Program-made: the position numbers and the translations under genes | Notes under the pieces: model-generated | What the model was told of the DNA's origin: nothing | Seen by the model: the letters and a program-made list of their open reading frames with translations, nothing else | Databases searched by the model: none | From: Glycomyces sp. NRRL B-16210 | Lineage (GTDB): Bacteria > Actinomycetota > Actinomycetes > Mycobacteriales > Micromonosporaceae | Assembly (NCBI RefSeq): GCF_000719515.1 | Contig: NZ_JOGR01000001.1 | Location: 372,001-436,000 of the forward strand | Reading direction: 5' to 3' | DNA: 64,000 nt | Shown: piece after piece, positions 35,805-44,653 of the stretch | Layout of the letters: each line of letters starts with the position of its first letter | How positions within the stretch are numbered: the first letter of the stretch is position 1

Positions 35805-35895
35805 CGTTTCGGCCCAGGTCAACCGCGGGCCCGGAATCCGAAGTGTCAACATCCCGACAGTAGCTCGCGCCAGTGTCGGGAAACCGATAGAGTTC

Positions 35896-35941
35896 AAGTG
35901 CCTTCGCGGCCTTTGGGGATCGGAGCCGCGAAGGCACTTTT
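35896..35941 (+). terminator. Stem-loop with T-run downstream of groEL
   Basis: A 15-bp stem (35896-35910 with 35925-35939), a 14-nt loop and a short T-run (TTTT), the most classical factor-independent terminator in the window. It lies about 90 nt beyond the groEL terminators, so it may serve a small transcript starting between them. Confidence 0.65.
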
Positions 35942-35963
35942 ACGCCCAGTTTTCACTGGTAAC

Positions 35964-35990
35964 GCCTGCGGCCCGCTCTGGGCCGCAGGC
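35964..35990. terminator. Hairpin at the end of the ABC-class ATPase gene
   Basis: An 11-bp stem (35964-35974 with 35980-35990) with a GCTCT loop, 23 nt past the stop of the minus-strand ATPase gene. It probably terminates that gene. Confidence 0.7.
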
Positions 35991-36013
35991 ATTGTCGTCT
36001 CCGCGCCCGCCGC

Positions 36014-37750
36014 TCACTCCTCGGCCCGGCGCACCCGCAGCTCCCGGATCCGGTTGAGCGTCGCCGCGACCTCGTACCGCCGCGGGAGCGCGAAGTCCAC
36101 GTCCCTGATCCGCAGCAGCTCGGCCTCGCCGCCGCTCTCCAGCTCGGCCTCCATGCGGCCCAGGAACTGCGCGATCGTGGCCTCCCCGTCGATCCAGCCG
36201 CGGCGCACCGCCGCCTCGATCGCCAGGCCGATCCCGGAGGTCATCGAGTGGTCGGTGATCTGCTCCACCGATCTGACGTCCACTTCGGACTCGCCGAAGC
36301 GCAGTCCGTCGGTGCCGTCGGCGCGGATCTTCTGCCGCCCGCGCGCCTCCGAGGACACCGACCGAGGGTCGACCACCCGCGCTCGCGGCATCCGGAACCC
36401 CTCGGCCTCCACCTTCCTCCCGGTCGGCTCGGCCGCGAGGGCCCGCGCCCGCGCGGTCACGTCCTCGGGCCGGTAGGCGTCCATCAGGACCACCCGGTCG
36501 GCCACGTCCATGTAGTCGCCCGAGCCGCCCATGACGAGGATCGTCGCGACCCCGTGGTCGTCGGCCATGGACCGCACCAGGTCCACCAGCGGCGTCAGCG
36601 GCTCGCGGTCCTTCGCCACGAGCTCCTGCATCCGCGCGTCGCGGATCATCAGGTTCGTCGCGGCCGTGTCCTCGTCGATGAGCAGCACCCGCGACCCCGC
36701 CTCCAGCGCCTCGACCACCGAGGCGGCCTGCGAGGTCGATCCCGAGGCGTTCGCGGTCGTGAACCGCCGCGTGTCCTCGCCCGAGGGCAGGTGGTCGACG
36801 AACGCGTGCACGTCGACCCCGGTGACGGCCCGGCCGTCCTCGGCGCGGATCTTCACCGCCGAGGGGTCGGCGACCACGAGGTCGCGACCGTCCCCGGGCA
36901 CGTGGTCCCACACGCCGGACTCCAAGGCCCGCAACAGGGTCGACTTGCCGTGGAAGCCGCCGCCGACGATGAGCGTGATGCCGGGGCCGATGCCCATGCC
37001 GCGCACCGTCCCCGCGTGGGGGAGGGTGAACTCCACCGCCATCGACTCCGGGCTCGCGAACGGCACGCCCGATTCCAGGGGCCGGTCGTCCACGCCCGAT
37101 CGCCGCGCGAGCATCGAGCCGTCCGCGACGAACGCCACCAGGCCCGCGGCGGCCACCGCTTCACGCAGGGCCGCAACGTCATCGGCGTGTCGCACCCACC
37201 GCTCGGCCTCCTCCTCGCCGACCGCCAGAGCGGCGTCGGCCGCGTCCGGCAGCGCCTCGCACAGCAGTCGTGCGGCCTGGCGTCCGGCGATGCGCCGCCC
37301 GTGCCCGGGCAGTTGGGCGCCGAGGCGGAAGACCACCGAGCCGTCCTCGCCGACCTCGCACGAGGACCGCCGCAGGATCTCCTGGCCGCCCGCGTCGATG
37401 CGCAGGTCCCTGGTGGCGCAGGCGTTCTTGAAGCGCTTGGCGAGGAGCACCGCGAGCGCGCGGCGGCGCACGGGGCTCGCGTGCCATTCGGGGACGAGGT
37501 CCGCCGCTTCGGACTCGAACCGCAATGCGATCCGGCTCGGGGGAGCATAAGGGTCGGACTGGACTTTTGCAATGTCCAGAACCGCCGTATCTGTCCACCA
37601 TTTGCCACGCAGCGATTTATATCTCGCGTAACTCGTACCTTCCAGGGCCGTTAGTTCGTTAGACAGGTCATGGCGAGGTGGATGTGAACGATGATCACCA
37701 AAATCGCTGGACTCGGCCCGGTGCTGTCGTCCGCCTCTTCGCTGTGTCAT
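36014..37750 (-). CDS. ABC-class ATPase of the PF09818 type
   Basis: A 578-residue soluble ATPase. N-terminal family region: TSYARYKSLRGKWW and IAKVQSDPYAPPSRIALRFE. Walker A is LIVGGGFHGKSTLLRALESG (about residues 295-314), and Walker B is SRVLLIDEDTAATNLMIRD. A switch-like LVMGGSGDYMDVADRVVLMD follows. Members are ABC-fold ATPases without membrane domains; their role is unknown, with RNA binding suggested for a eukaryotic relative. I start at the ATG at 37750, since no later start precedes the family region. The first about 60 codons are less GC-rich than the rest. It is divergent from the bldM-like gene. Confidence 0.85.
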   Translation of the reverse strand: MTQRRGGRQHRAESSDFGDHRSHPPRHDLSNELTALEGTSYARYKSLRGKWWTDTAVLDIAKVQSDPYAPPSRIALRFESEAADLVPEWHASPVRRRALAVLLAKRFKNACATRDLRIDAGGQEILRRSSCEVGEDGSVVFRLGAQLPGHGRRIAGRQAARLLCEALPDAADAALAVGEEEAERWVRHADDVAALREAVAAAGLVAFVADGSMLARRSGVDDRPLESGVPFASPESMAVEFTLPHAGTVRGMGIGPGITLIVGGGFHGKSTLLRALESGVWDHVPGDGRDLVVADPSAVKIRAEDGRAVTGVDVHAFVDHLPSGEDTRRFTTANASGSTSQAASVVEALEAGSRVLLIDEDTAATNLMIRDARMQELVAKDREPLTPLVDLVRSMADDHGVATILVMGGSGDYMDVADRVVLMDAYRPEDVTARARALAAEPTGRKVEAEGFRMPRARVVDPRSVSSEARGRQKIRADGTDGLRFGESEVDVRSVEQITDHSMTSGIGLAIEAAVRRGWIDGEATIAQFLGRMEAELESGGEAELLRIRDVDFALPRRYEVAATLNRIRELRVRRAEE

Positions 37751-37936
37751 GCCCCCAGTTTCCCACCGGGGACGAGGTCTTCGCGTCAGCGAACCGATCA
37801 CATGCGTCCACGCCTCCTCCCGGAAACCTCGAAAAGTCACTCGAAAAATTCGCGCGAACCCGCGTCATGGCGGCGGACCGCCTGCGTGCTGGAAGAAGAG
37901 ACACGCACGGCCTACCGCAGCGAAAGGTAGAACAAA

Positions 37937-38557
37937 GTGAGAACCGTACTGGTCTGTGTTAAGACTCCTCAAGCCGGACAGAAGATCTCGGCCTGCGCGA
38001 CCCGGATGGGTCTGGCGCAGGCGGTCAAGTCGGTCGAGGGATCACCCGAGCTGTTCCTCGAGCTCGGCCGACGCCAAGTGGACGTGGTGCTGGTCGATGT
38101 GGCTCTGGCCGCTCCCGACCCGGTCAAGTTCGTCAAGACCGTCCGCGCCCGTTCGCCCCGGACCGGAGTCCTCCTGTCCGGTGCCGCCGATCCCCGCACG
38201 GCCGCGATGGTGGTCGCCGCGGGGGCACGGGGTGTCATCCGCACCCCGTCCAACAACTCGGACGACCTTCTGGTCGCCTTGGCGCAGGCGATCATGTTCG
38301 CCTCGCCGACGCTCCAGCGCGTCACCGAGACCGTCCCCCGCCAGCGCTCCACCTTGCAGGGCATGAAGCTCACCGAACGCGAGCTCCAGGTCCTGCGCGG
38401 GATGAGCGAGGGCAAGTCGAACGCCGAGATCGGACGCGACCTGTTCGTCTCGGAGGACACCGTCAAGACCCACGCGCGGCGCATGTTCCGCAAGCTCGGC
38501 GCCCGCGACCGGGCCCACGCGGTGGCCGAGGCCTTCCGCTCGGGGCTGGTCTGCTGA
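37937..38557 (+). CDS. bldM: BldM-like atypical response regulator (LuxR/NarL type)
   Basis: A 206-residue regulator. The N-terminal receiver-like domain keeps an aspartate at position 54 (VDVVLVDVAL). It lacks the early acidic pair (VLVCVKTPQA) and the late lysine (RGVIRTPSNN), so normal phosphorylation is unlikely. The C-terminal helix-turn-helix is strong: LTERELQVLRGMSEGKSNAE, then IGRDLFVSEDTVKTHARRMF and RKLGARDRAHAVAEAFRSGL. In Streptomyces the developmental regulator BldM lies between groEL and guaB and has a very similar output domain, so I use that name with reserve. The GTG start has GAAAGG 9 nt upstream. Confidence 0.75.
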   Translation: MRTVLVCVKTPQAGQKISACATRMGLAQAVKSVEGSPELFLELGRRQVDVVLVDVALAAPDPVKFVKTVRARSPRTGVLLSGAADPRTAAMVVAAGARGVIRTPSNNSDDLLVALAQAIMFASPTLQRVTETVPRQRSTLQGMKLTERELQVLRGMSEGKSNAEIGRDLFVSEDTVKTHARRMFRKLGARDRAHAVAEAFRSGLVC

Positions 38558-39009
38558 ACACCGGCCGCTGAGGATCGCGCTGCGCCGTTTGGCAGGACGG
38601 CGACCGGACCGAGGCGGCGACGCGGAAGCGCCGGGGTGCTGGCAGGCCCCCGACCTCCGACATGAAGCAGTGCAAGGCCTTCCGAGGGCCGCTCCGGGAA
38701 GCGAACATCCCGTGCGGGCGGCACCGCGGGACGGCGGCGTCCGCAAGGACCGCGGCAGGCGGGTCCGGGACGCGAACGGCGGCACGGCAACGCGACGGCG
38801 ACCCCGCGCGACCGTGCAGGAGAACGACACCGCGCATTTCAGTGACACCAAGCAGTGGAACGTTGCCGTGCAGTGGAACGGCACCACGCGCATTGCAACG
38901 ACACTGCGCATGCAACGACACCGCGCATTCGAACGACACCGCGCGGTGGAACCACCGGGTCCGCCGAGGACGAGGCGGTTCCCCGCGCACGCTCAGGCTC
39001 GCCGGGCGG
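38558..39009. repeat. Gap with a tandem-repeat block (38823-38946)
   Basis: 450 nt without a convincing gene. Five copies of a 15-17 nt motif like AACGACACCGCGCAT begin at 38823, 38877, 38897, 38914 and 38932; the last three are spaced 17-18 nt. A second motif, GCAGTGGAACG, occurs twice between the first two copies. Open frames on both strands are low-complexity and are by-products of the repeat. Confidence 0.6.
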
Positions 39010-40149
39010 TCACGACCGATCGGCCAGCGCGAGCAGCGACTCGTCGCTTCCTGGAGCAGCGACGATTTGCAGCCCGACCGGCAGGTTCTCGACCCTGCCG
39101 GCGGGCAGGGCGGCGGCGGGGGCGCCGGACAGCCCGGCGATGCACGTCAAGCGCACGATGGCCTCGCGGTCGGGCTCCTGCCCGATCCGGGGGGCGGGGC
39201 CGGGCGCGGCGGGGATCGCCAGGGCCGTGCCCTCCGGGAGCCGGTCCCGCACGAGGGCGACCATGCCGCTGCGGACCCGTCCGGCCGCGGTGATGTCGGT
39301 GCTGGCGATCGTGGACGCGTTCGCGAAGCGGGCGGCGACGCCGGGTCCGAACTCGGGTTTCGCGTCCTCGATCCACGCGCCGTGCGCCTGCCACGCCTCC
39401 CAGGCGAGAAGGGTCGCGTAGGCGATGCGGCCGCGTTCGAGCGGCGCGGGGTAGGCGGGCACCTCGGTGAACAGCGGCGTGTCGTCCACGTCCAGTCCGA
39501 ACGCCTCGACCGCGGGCAGCAGCGCGTCGCGGGTCGAGGCGGGCGCCTCGCCCCAGACGTCCCGCGGCGCGAGCAGTCTCGTGATCGGCGTGTAGGCGCG
39601 CGGTCCCCCCAGGAGCACGGTCATCGCCAGGCGCAGCGTCGCGGCGTCCCTGGCGAGCACGCCGGCGGTGTCGAAGGTCGGCGCGAGCGGGACCGCGCCG
39701 GTGAGGCTCACCCGCCCGTGGGTGGGGCGCAGTCCGTAGAGGCCGCAGTAGGACGCGGGCACGCGGATGGAGCCGCCGGTGTCGGTGCCGAGCCCGATGT
39801 CGGCCAGGCCCGAGGCGACGGCCGAGGCCGAGCCGGAGGAGGAGCCGCCGGGCACGCGGCCCGGCGCCGCCGGATTGTCGGGCGTCCCGTAGTGCCGGTT
39901 GGTGCCGTTGAGGCTCCACGCCAGTTCGTCGGTGATCACCTTGCCGACCACTCGCGCGCCGGCCTCGCGCAGCAGCGCGACGGCTTCGGCGTCGGCCCGG
40001 GGCACCTCGTGGGTCTCCCGCCAGCGGGGGTTGCCCGCGCCGGTGGGGACGCCGGCGAGGTCGAACAGGTCCTTGACGGCCAGCCGCAGGCCCGCGAGGG
40101 GCCCTTCGCGGCCGGTGTCCTCGAAGGTCTGGATGAACGGATCGGTCAT
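39010..40149 (-). CDS. Amidase signature family hydrolase
   Basis: A 379-residue amidase with the Ser-cisSer-Lys triad region: Lys in RLAVKDLFDLAGVPT (about residue 27) and the Gly/Ser-rich core PGGSSSGSASAVASG, followed by DIGLGTDTGGSIRVPASYCG. It hydrolyses an unidentified amide. It is shorter than the common 450-500 residue members, mainly in the middle and C-terminal parts, but ends in the normal LPVGLQIVAAPGSDE motif, so it is probably complete. I start at the ATG at 40149 behind GAGGAG. Confidence 0.9.
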   Translation of the reverse strand: MTDPFIQTFEDTGREGPLAGLRLAVKDLFDLAGVPTGAGNPRWRETHEVPRADAEAVALLREAGARVVGKVITDELAWSLNGTNRHYGTPDNPAAPGRVPGGSSSGSASAVASGLADIGLGTDTGGSIRVPASYCGLYGLRPTHGRVSLTGAVPLAPTFDTAGVLARDAATLRLAMTVLLGGPRAYTPITRLLAPRDVWGEAPASTRDALLPAVEAFGLDVDDTPLFTEVPAYPAPLERGRIAYATLLAWEAWQAHGAWIEDAKPEFGPGVAARFANASTIASTDITAAGRVRSGMVALVRDRLPEGTALAIPAAPGPAPRIGQEPDREAIVRLTCIAGLSGAPAAALPAGRVENLPVGLQIVAAPGSDESLLALADRS

Positions 40150-40266
40150 GCCTGTGCACTCCTCGCGATTCGCGCCGGCGAGATCGACCTGCCGACCCCC
40201 GTTCAGTCTCCCGCAGCGCCGCAAGCCCTCCCCTGGCGCGGTCGGCCCTCGTCCCGGGCCCCGCGG

Positions 40267-40644
40267 TCAGGCTCCCGAGGCCTCTTCGCCGTGGTGCTTG
40301 ACCCAGCAGTCGGAGAAACCGCGGGCGTAGTCCCAGGTCACGTAATGGGCCGGGTCGGGGTCGAAGGCCGGCTCGTGGACCTGCGCGCAGTTGGCCTCCA
40401 GGAGGCCGCGCAGGTTCGCCATGAGCAGGCCCCACGTGAAATAGTGCGGCTCGTCGCAGTCGGCGCAGTCCACGACCACTCCTCTGAAGCCCTGCGGGTG
40501 CAGCACCCGCTCGAACATCTCCAGTTCGTGGAGGTCCTCAAGGAGGTCGGCGCGGTCGTCGTCGTCCAGCTCGGGTTCGAACGGGGCGAGCGCCTCCGCG
40601 TGGTCGGGATCGTCGGCGAACGGGTCGCGAGGCTCCTCATACAC
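40267..40644 (-). CDS. DUF5319 family protein
   Basis: A 125-residue acidic protein of unknown function, conserved in actinobacteria next to guaB (Rv3412 in M. tuberculosis). It has a CxxC pair in VVVDCADCDEPHYFTWGLLM and two further cysteines (EANCAQVHEP and GFSDCWVKHH), which could bind a metal. The N-terminus is very rich in Asp/Glu. It is upstream of and co-directional with the amidase and divergent from the small acidic gene. Confidence 0.85.
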   Translation of the reverse strand: MYEEPRDPFADDPDHAEALAPFEPELDDDDRADLLEDLHELEMFERVLHPQGFRGVVVDCADCDEPHYFTWGLLMANLRGLLEANCAQVHEPAFDPDPAHYVTWDYARGFSDCWVKHHGEEASGA

Positions 40645-40821
40645 CCTTCAAGCCTAACGCCCGGTGACGAGCCCGCCCGGTGAGCGCGGGCGACCCGCCC
40701 GCCGGCTCCCCGGATCGTGCCGTCCCCGGGCCGCGCGGGCACCGGTCCCGAAGCGCTCATTACCATGGGCCGCAATCCGACCGGCCCGAACGGACCGGTC
40801 CGAGGACGCAAGGAGCGGGCA

Positions 40822-40989
40822 ATGGACGATTTCAGCGACGGCGCCGCGGAGATCTTCGACGGCGTCGTGGACTCCGTCGCCGACGCGATCGCCGACATCG
40901 AGGTCGGCGAGGTGTGGGAGGACATCGCCGACGGCGTCACCGAGGCCTGGGAGACCGTCTCCGAGGAGGCCGGCGAGCTGTTCGAATAG
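40822..40989 (+). CDS. Small acidic protein upstream of guaB
   Basis: A 55-residue, strongly acidic, helical-looking protein (MDDFSDGAAEIFDGVVDSVA, then DAIADIEVGEVWEDIADGVT). AAGGAG lies 6 nt before the ATG at 40822; a longer form from 40765 is possible but lacks a ribosome site. Heptad-like hydrophobics suggest an amphipathic helix. I do not recognise it. Confidence 0.65.
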   Translation: MDDFSDGAAEIFDGVVDSVADAIADIEVGEVWEDIADGVTEAWETVSEEAGELFE

Positions 40990-41129
40990 CGCCCCGCGTC
41001 CGCTTCCGCGCCGGGCCGCGCCCATCGGGCCCGGGCACGTCCCATGATCCCCTCACCGGCGCTTTCGGCCCGCTGCGAATCACACCGCGCGGCGCCGTGT
41101 GCGACTCCGAGCGACGCAGGTTACGGCAC

Positions 41130-41135
41130 TACCAT
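41130..41135 (+). promoter_or_regulatory. Leaderless -10 box of guaB
   Basis: TACCAT followed by 6 nt and the guaB ATG. Confidence 0.5.
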
Positions 41136-41141
41136 TGGATC

Positions 41142-42710
41142 ATGGCGTTCTCAGGGGATTTCGGAATTCAGGGGCACGAGGGTGCTACCGGTGAGCGTGT
41201 CGGCGGCACCACGGTGCCGATGGGTTCGATCGGTGCCATCCCGCTCGGCCTCACTTACGACGACGTACTGCTGCTGCCCGGCGAATCGGACGTGGTGCCG
41301 TCCGAGGTCGACACCTCCTCGCAGCTGACCCGCAACATCCGCATCTCGGTGCCGCTCCTGACCGGGGCGATGGACACCGTGACCGAGGCCCGGATGGCCA
41401 TCGCCATGGCCCGCCTGGGCGGCATGGGCATCCTCCACCGCAACCTCCCCGCCGAGGAGCAGGCCCAGCAGGTCGACCTCGTCAAGCGCTCCGAGTCGGG
41501 CATGGTCGCCGACCCGGTGACCTGCTCGCCCGAGGACACCCTCGAGCAGGTCGACAAGCTCTGCGGCAAGTACCGCATCTCCGGCCTGCCGGTCACCGAC
41601 GAGACCGGGAAGCTCGTCGGCATCATCACCAACCGCGACATGCGCTTCGAGACCGACCAGACGGTCAAGGTCGCGAACGTCATGACCCAGCGCGACCTCG
41701 TCACCGCCGCCGAGGGCGTCTCGCAGGACGAGGCCCTCGAACTGCTCAAGCGCCACAAGATCGAGAAGCTCCCGATCGTCGACGAGGGCGGGTTCCTGCG
41801 CGGCCTCATCACCGTCAAGGACTTCGCCAAGCGCGAGGAGTTCCCGAACGCCTCGAAGGACGACTCCGGCCGCCTGCGCGTCGGCGCCGCGATCGGCGTC
41901 GGCGAGGAGCAGTACACGCGCGCCGGGCAGCTCGTCGAGGCCGGCGTGGACCTGCTCGTCATCGACTCCTCCCACGGGCACTCCCGCGGCGTGCTCGACA
42001 TGATCTCGCTCATCGCGAAGGACTTCGGCGACAAGATCGACATCGTCGGCGGCAACATCGTCACCGCCGAGGCCGCGAGCGCCATGATCGACGCGGGCGT
42101 CGACGGCGTCAAGGTCGGCGTCGGACCCGGCGCCATCTGCACCACCCGCGTGGTCGCGGGCGTGGGCGCCCCCCAGGTCTCGGCGATCATGGACACCGTC
42201 AAGGTCGCCCGCGAGCGCGGCGTCCCGGTCATCGCCGACGGCGGCATCCAGTACTCCGGCGACATCGCCAAGGCCATCGTCGCCGGCGCCTCCACCGTCA
42301 TGATGGGACAGCTGTTCGCAGGGTGCGCCGAGAGCCCCGGCGAGCTGATCTACATGAACGGCAAGCAGTTCAAGTCCTACCGCGGCATGGGCTCCCTGGG
42401 CGCCATGCAGACCCGTGGCCAGGCGAAGTCCTACTCCAAGGACCGCTACTTCCAGGACACGGTGGCCTCGAACGACAAGCTCGTCCCCGAAGGCGTCGAG
42501 GGCCAGGTGCCCTACCGCGGGACCCTCGCACAGGTGGTCTACCAGCTCGTCGGCGGTCTGCGCATCGCGATGGGCTACACCGGAGCCGGTACGATCGAGG
42601 CGATGCACGAGCGCGGGCGTCTGGTCAGGATCACCGCCGCGGGACTCAAGGAGAGCCACCCGCACGACATCCAGATGACCGTGGAAGCGCCGAACTACCA
42701 CACCCGGTAG
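41142..42710 (+). CDS. guaB: Inosine-5'-monophosphate dehydrogenase
   Basis: A 522-residue enzyme catalysing the NAD-dependent step IMP to XMP in GTP synthesis. The active-site loop VGVGPGAICTTRVVAGVG carries the catalytic cysteine. Two CBS domains occupy about residues 120-240 (MVADPVTCSPEDTLEQV and VMTQRDLVTAAEGVSQDEAL). The flap region YRGMGSLGAMQ and YRGTLAQVVYQLVGGLR are present. The start is the ATG 6 nt after a TACCAT box. Confidence 0.96.
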   Translation: MAFSGDFGIQGHEGATGERVGGTTVPMGSIGAIPLGLTYDDVLLLPGESDVVPSEVDTSSQLTRNIRISVPLLTGAMDTVTEARMAIAMARLGGMGILHRNLPAEEQAQQVDLVKRSESGMVADPVTCSPEDTLEQVDKLCGKYRISGLPVTDETGKLVGIITNRDMRFETDQTVKVANVMTQRDLVTAAEGVSQDEALELLKRHKIEKLPIVDEGGFLRGLITVKDFAKREEFPNASKDDSGRLRVGAAIGVGEEQYTRAGQLVEAGVDLLVIDSSHGHSRGVLDMISLIAKDFGDKIDIVGGNIVTAEAASAMIDAGVDGVKVGVGPGAICTTRVVAGVGAPQVSAIMDTVKVARERGVPVIADGGIQYSGDIAKAIVAGASTVMMGQLFAGCAESPGELIYMNGKQFKSYRGMGSLGAMQTRGQAKSYSKDRYFQDTVASNDKLVPEGVEGQVPYRGTLAQVVYQLVGGLRIAMGYTGAGTIEAMHERGRLVRITAAGLKESHPHDIQMTVEAPNYHTR

Positions 42711-42734
42711 TCGGGCCCTGTAGGAGGAGAGACT

Positions 42735-43856
42735 GTGCGGGAATTGGTCGAGATCGGCCCCGGCAAGATCGTGGCGCGCGGCTGGCGTCTGTCCGAAGTG
42801 GCGCTCGTGCCGACCCGGCGCACCAGGGACATCGACGATGTCTCCACCGAATGGCAGCTCGACGCCTACCGGTTCGAGATCCCCGCCGTGGCGCACCCGT
42901 CCGACGCGACGATGAGCCCGGCCTCGGTGATCGAGATGGGCCGCCTCGGCGGCCTGGGAGTGCTCAACGCCGAAGGCCTCTGGTGTCGCTACGTCGACCC
43001 CACGTCGCTGCTCAAGGAACTGGCGGACACGCCCGCCGAGAACGCCATCGAACGGCTCCAGGAGATCTACGCGGAGCCGGTCAAGCCCGAGCTCATCGCC
43101 GAGCGGGTCGCCGAGATCCGCGCCGGCGGCGTCACCACCGCCATCCGGATGAGCCCGCAGCACACCGCCGAACTCGGGCCGCTCGCGGTCGAGGCCGGGG
43201 TGGACCTGCTGGTCATCCAGGGCACCATCGTCTCCGCCGAGCACGTCTCCTCCGGCGGCGACGTGCTCAACCTCAAGCAGTTCATCGCCGACCTGGACAT
43301 CCCGGTCGTCGTCGGCGGGGCCACCAACTACAAGACCGCGATGCACCTGATGCGCACCGGCGCGGCCGGCGTCATCGTCGGGGTCGGCTCCGACGACTGG
43401 TCGACCACCGACACCGTCCTCGGCATCGACGTGCCGATGGCCTCGGCCGTGGTCGAGGCCGCCGCGGCCCGCCGCGACTACCTCGACGAGACCGGCGGGC
43501 GCTACGTGCACCTCATCGCCGACGGCGAGATGACCAACTCCGGGGCGATCGCCAAGGCCATCGCCTGCGGGGCCGACGCGGTCATGCTCGGCTCGATCCT
43601 CGCCGACGCGGCCGAGTCCCCGGCGGCGGGCGCGTGGTGGCACTCGGCGGCTTCGCACCCGAAGCTCCCGCGCGGGCGCTTCCGCCCCGGCGACTCCGGC
43701 GACGTCGAGGTCCCCGACCTCGAGGCGATCCTGTACGGCCCGAGCAACTCCTCCGACGGCAGCCAGAACCTCTTCGGAGGCCTGCGCAGGGCCATGGCCA
43801 AGACCGGCTACACCACCGTCAAGGAATTCCAGAAGGCCAGCCTGGTCACCGCATAG
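42735..43856 (+). CDS. guaB3: GuaB3 family IMP dehydrogenase-related protein
   Basis: A 373-residue paralogue of IMP dehydrogenase without CBS domains, the GuaB3 family found after guaB in actinobacteria. VALVPTRRTRDIDDVSTEWQ, TMSPASVIEMGRLGGLGVLN and YGPSNSSDGSQNLFGGLRRA are typical. The catalytic-loop cysteine is replaced in VGVGSDDWSTTDTVLG, so the protein probably does not oxidise IMP like GuaB. AGGAGGAG precedes the GTG start; it is transcribed with guaB. Confidence 0.94.
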   Translation: MRELVEIGPGKIVARGWRLSEVALVPTRRTRDIDDVSTEWQLDAYRFEIPAVAHPSDATMSPASVIEMGRLGGLGVLNAEGLWCRYVDPTSLLKELADTPAENAIERLQEIYAEPVKPELIAERVAEIRAGGVTTAIRMSPQHTAELGPLAVEAGVDLLVIQGTIVSAEHVSSGGDVLNLKQFIADLDIPVVVGGATNYKTAMHLMRTGAAGVIVGVGSDDWSTTDTVLGIDVPMASAVVEAAAARRDYLDETGGRYVHLIADGEMTNSGAIAKAIACGADAVMLGSILADAAESPAAGAWWHSAASHPKLPRGRFRPGDSGDVEVPDLEAILYGPSNSSDGSQNLFGGLRRAMAKTGYTTVKEFQKASLVTA

Positions 43857-43867
43857 GACAACCCGAT

Positions 43868-43902
43868 CGAGGCCCGGTCCCGCAAAGCGGGACCGGGCCT
43901 CG
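43868..43902 (+). terminator. Terminator after guaB3
   Basis: A 16-bp perfect stem (43868-43883 with 43887-43902) with an AAA loop, followed by TCTTCGTC, 12 nt after the guaB3 stop. Confidence 0.88.
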
Positions 43903-43969
43903 TCTTCGTCCCGATTCGCCCAGCCGCTTCCGGTTCGGGCGCACTCCCCAGCAGACTTTGATTGCGACG

Positions 43970-44653
43970 ATGACTGAACACGCACTTCTGATCTCGAAAC
44001 TCCGCTGCACCCTCGGCGATCGCGTCCTCTTCGACGGCCTCGACCTCGCCATCGCACCCGGCGAGTCCGCGGTGATCCTCGGCCCCAGCGGCTCCGGCAA
44101 GAGCACGCTGCTGTCGTGCGTCCTCGGCCTCATCGCCCCCGACGCCGGCGCGATCTCCGTCGCCGGAAACGCGGTCACCGAGGCGAACCGCTCCCAGATC
44201 GCCCGCATCCGCGCCGGCGAGATCGGCATGGTCTTCCAGTTCGGCGAACTGCTCCCCGAACTCAGCCCCGTCGAGAACGTCGCCCTCGCGGCCCTGCTCG
44301 CGGGCCACCGCGGCGAGGTGGTCTATGAGCGGGCGCGGGCGTTCCTGAACGAACTCGGCGTGCCCGAATCCGAGACCGTCGCGACGCTCTCAGGCGGCGA
44401 GCGCCAGCGCACCGCCGTCGCCCGCGCCCTCATCAACGAGCCCGCGCTCCTGCTCGCCGACGAACCCACCGGCGCCCTCGACACCGCCAACCGCGACCGC
44501 GTCGCCCAGATGCTCTTCGCCATCCCGCGCACCCACGCGTGCGGCCTCCTGGTCGTCACCCACGATCTCGCCGTCGCCGAACGCGCCGACGTCGTCTACA
44601 CCATCCAAGACGGCGCACTCGTGCGCGCCCGCTCGCCACGAGGTCAGCGATGA
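43970..44653 (+). CDS. ABC transporter ATP-binding protein (LolD/MacB type)
   Basis: A 227-residue ABC ATPase. Walker A LGPSGSGKSTLLSCV (about residues 38-52), Q-loop MVFQFGELLPELSPVENV, signature LSGGERQRTAVARAL, Walker B ALLLADEPTGALDT and the switch histidine in VVTHDLAVAE are all intact. The type matches lipoprotein/drug exporters that pair with an FtsX-like permease, which is the next gene. No strong ribosome site precedes the ATG. The stop overlaps the permease start (ATGA). Confidence 0.92.
   Translation: MTEHALLISKLRCTLGDRVLFDGLDLAIAPGESAVILGPSGSGKSTLLSCVLGLIAPDAGAISVAGNAVTEANRSQIARIRAGEIGMVFQFGELLPELSPVENVALAALLAGHRGEVVYERARAFLNELGVPESETVATLSGGERQRTAVARALINEPALLLADEPTGALDTANRDRVAQMLFAIPRTHACGLLVVTHDLAVAERADVVYTIQDGALVRARSPRGQR

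Noticed and set aside
37678..37962. Small plus-strand ORFs over the start of the ABC-class ATPase gene
   Set aside because: The minus-strand frame matches the PF09818 N-terminal region; the plus-strand frames have no recognisable product.
38823..38946. Possible CRISPR array
   Set aside because: The units are only 15-17 nt and adjacent, with no regular unique spacers and no cas genes nearby.
41151..44057. 968-codon minus-strand frame opposite guaB and guaB3
   Set aside because: Low-complexity antisense frame; both plus-strand enzymes carry full motifs.
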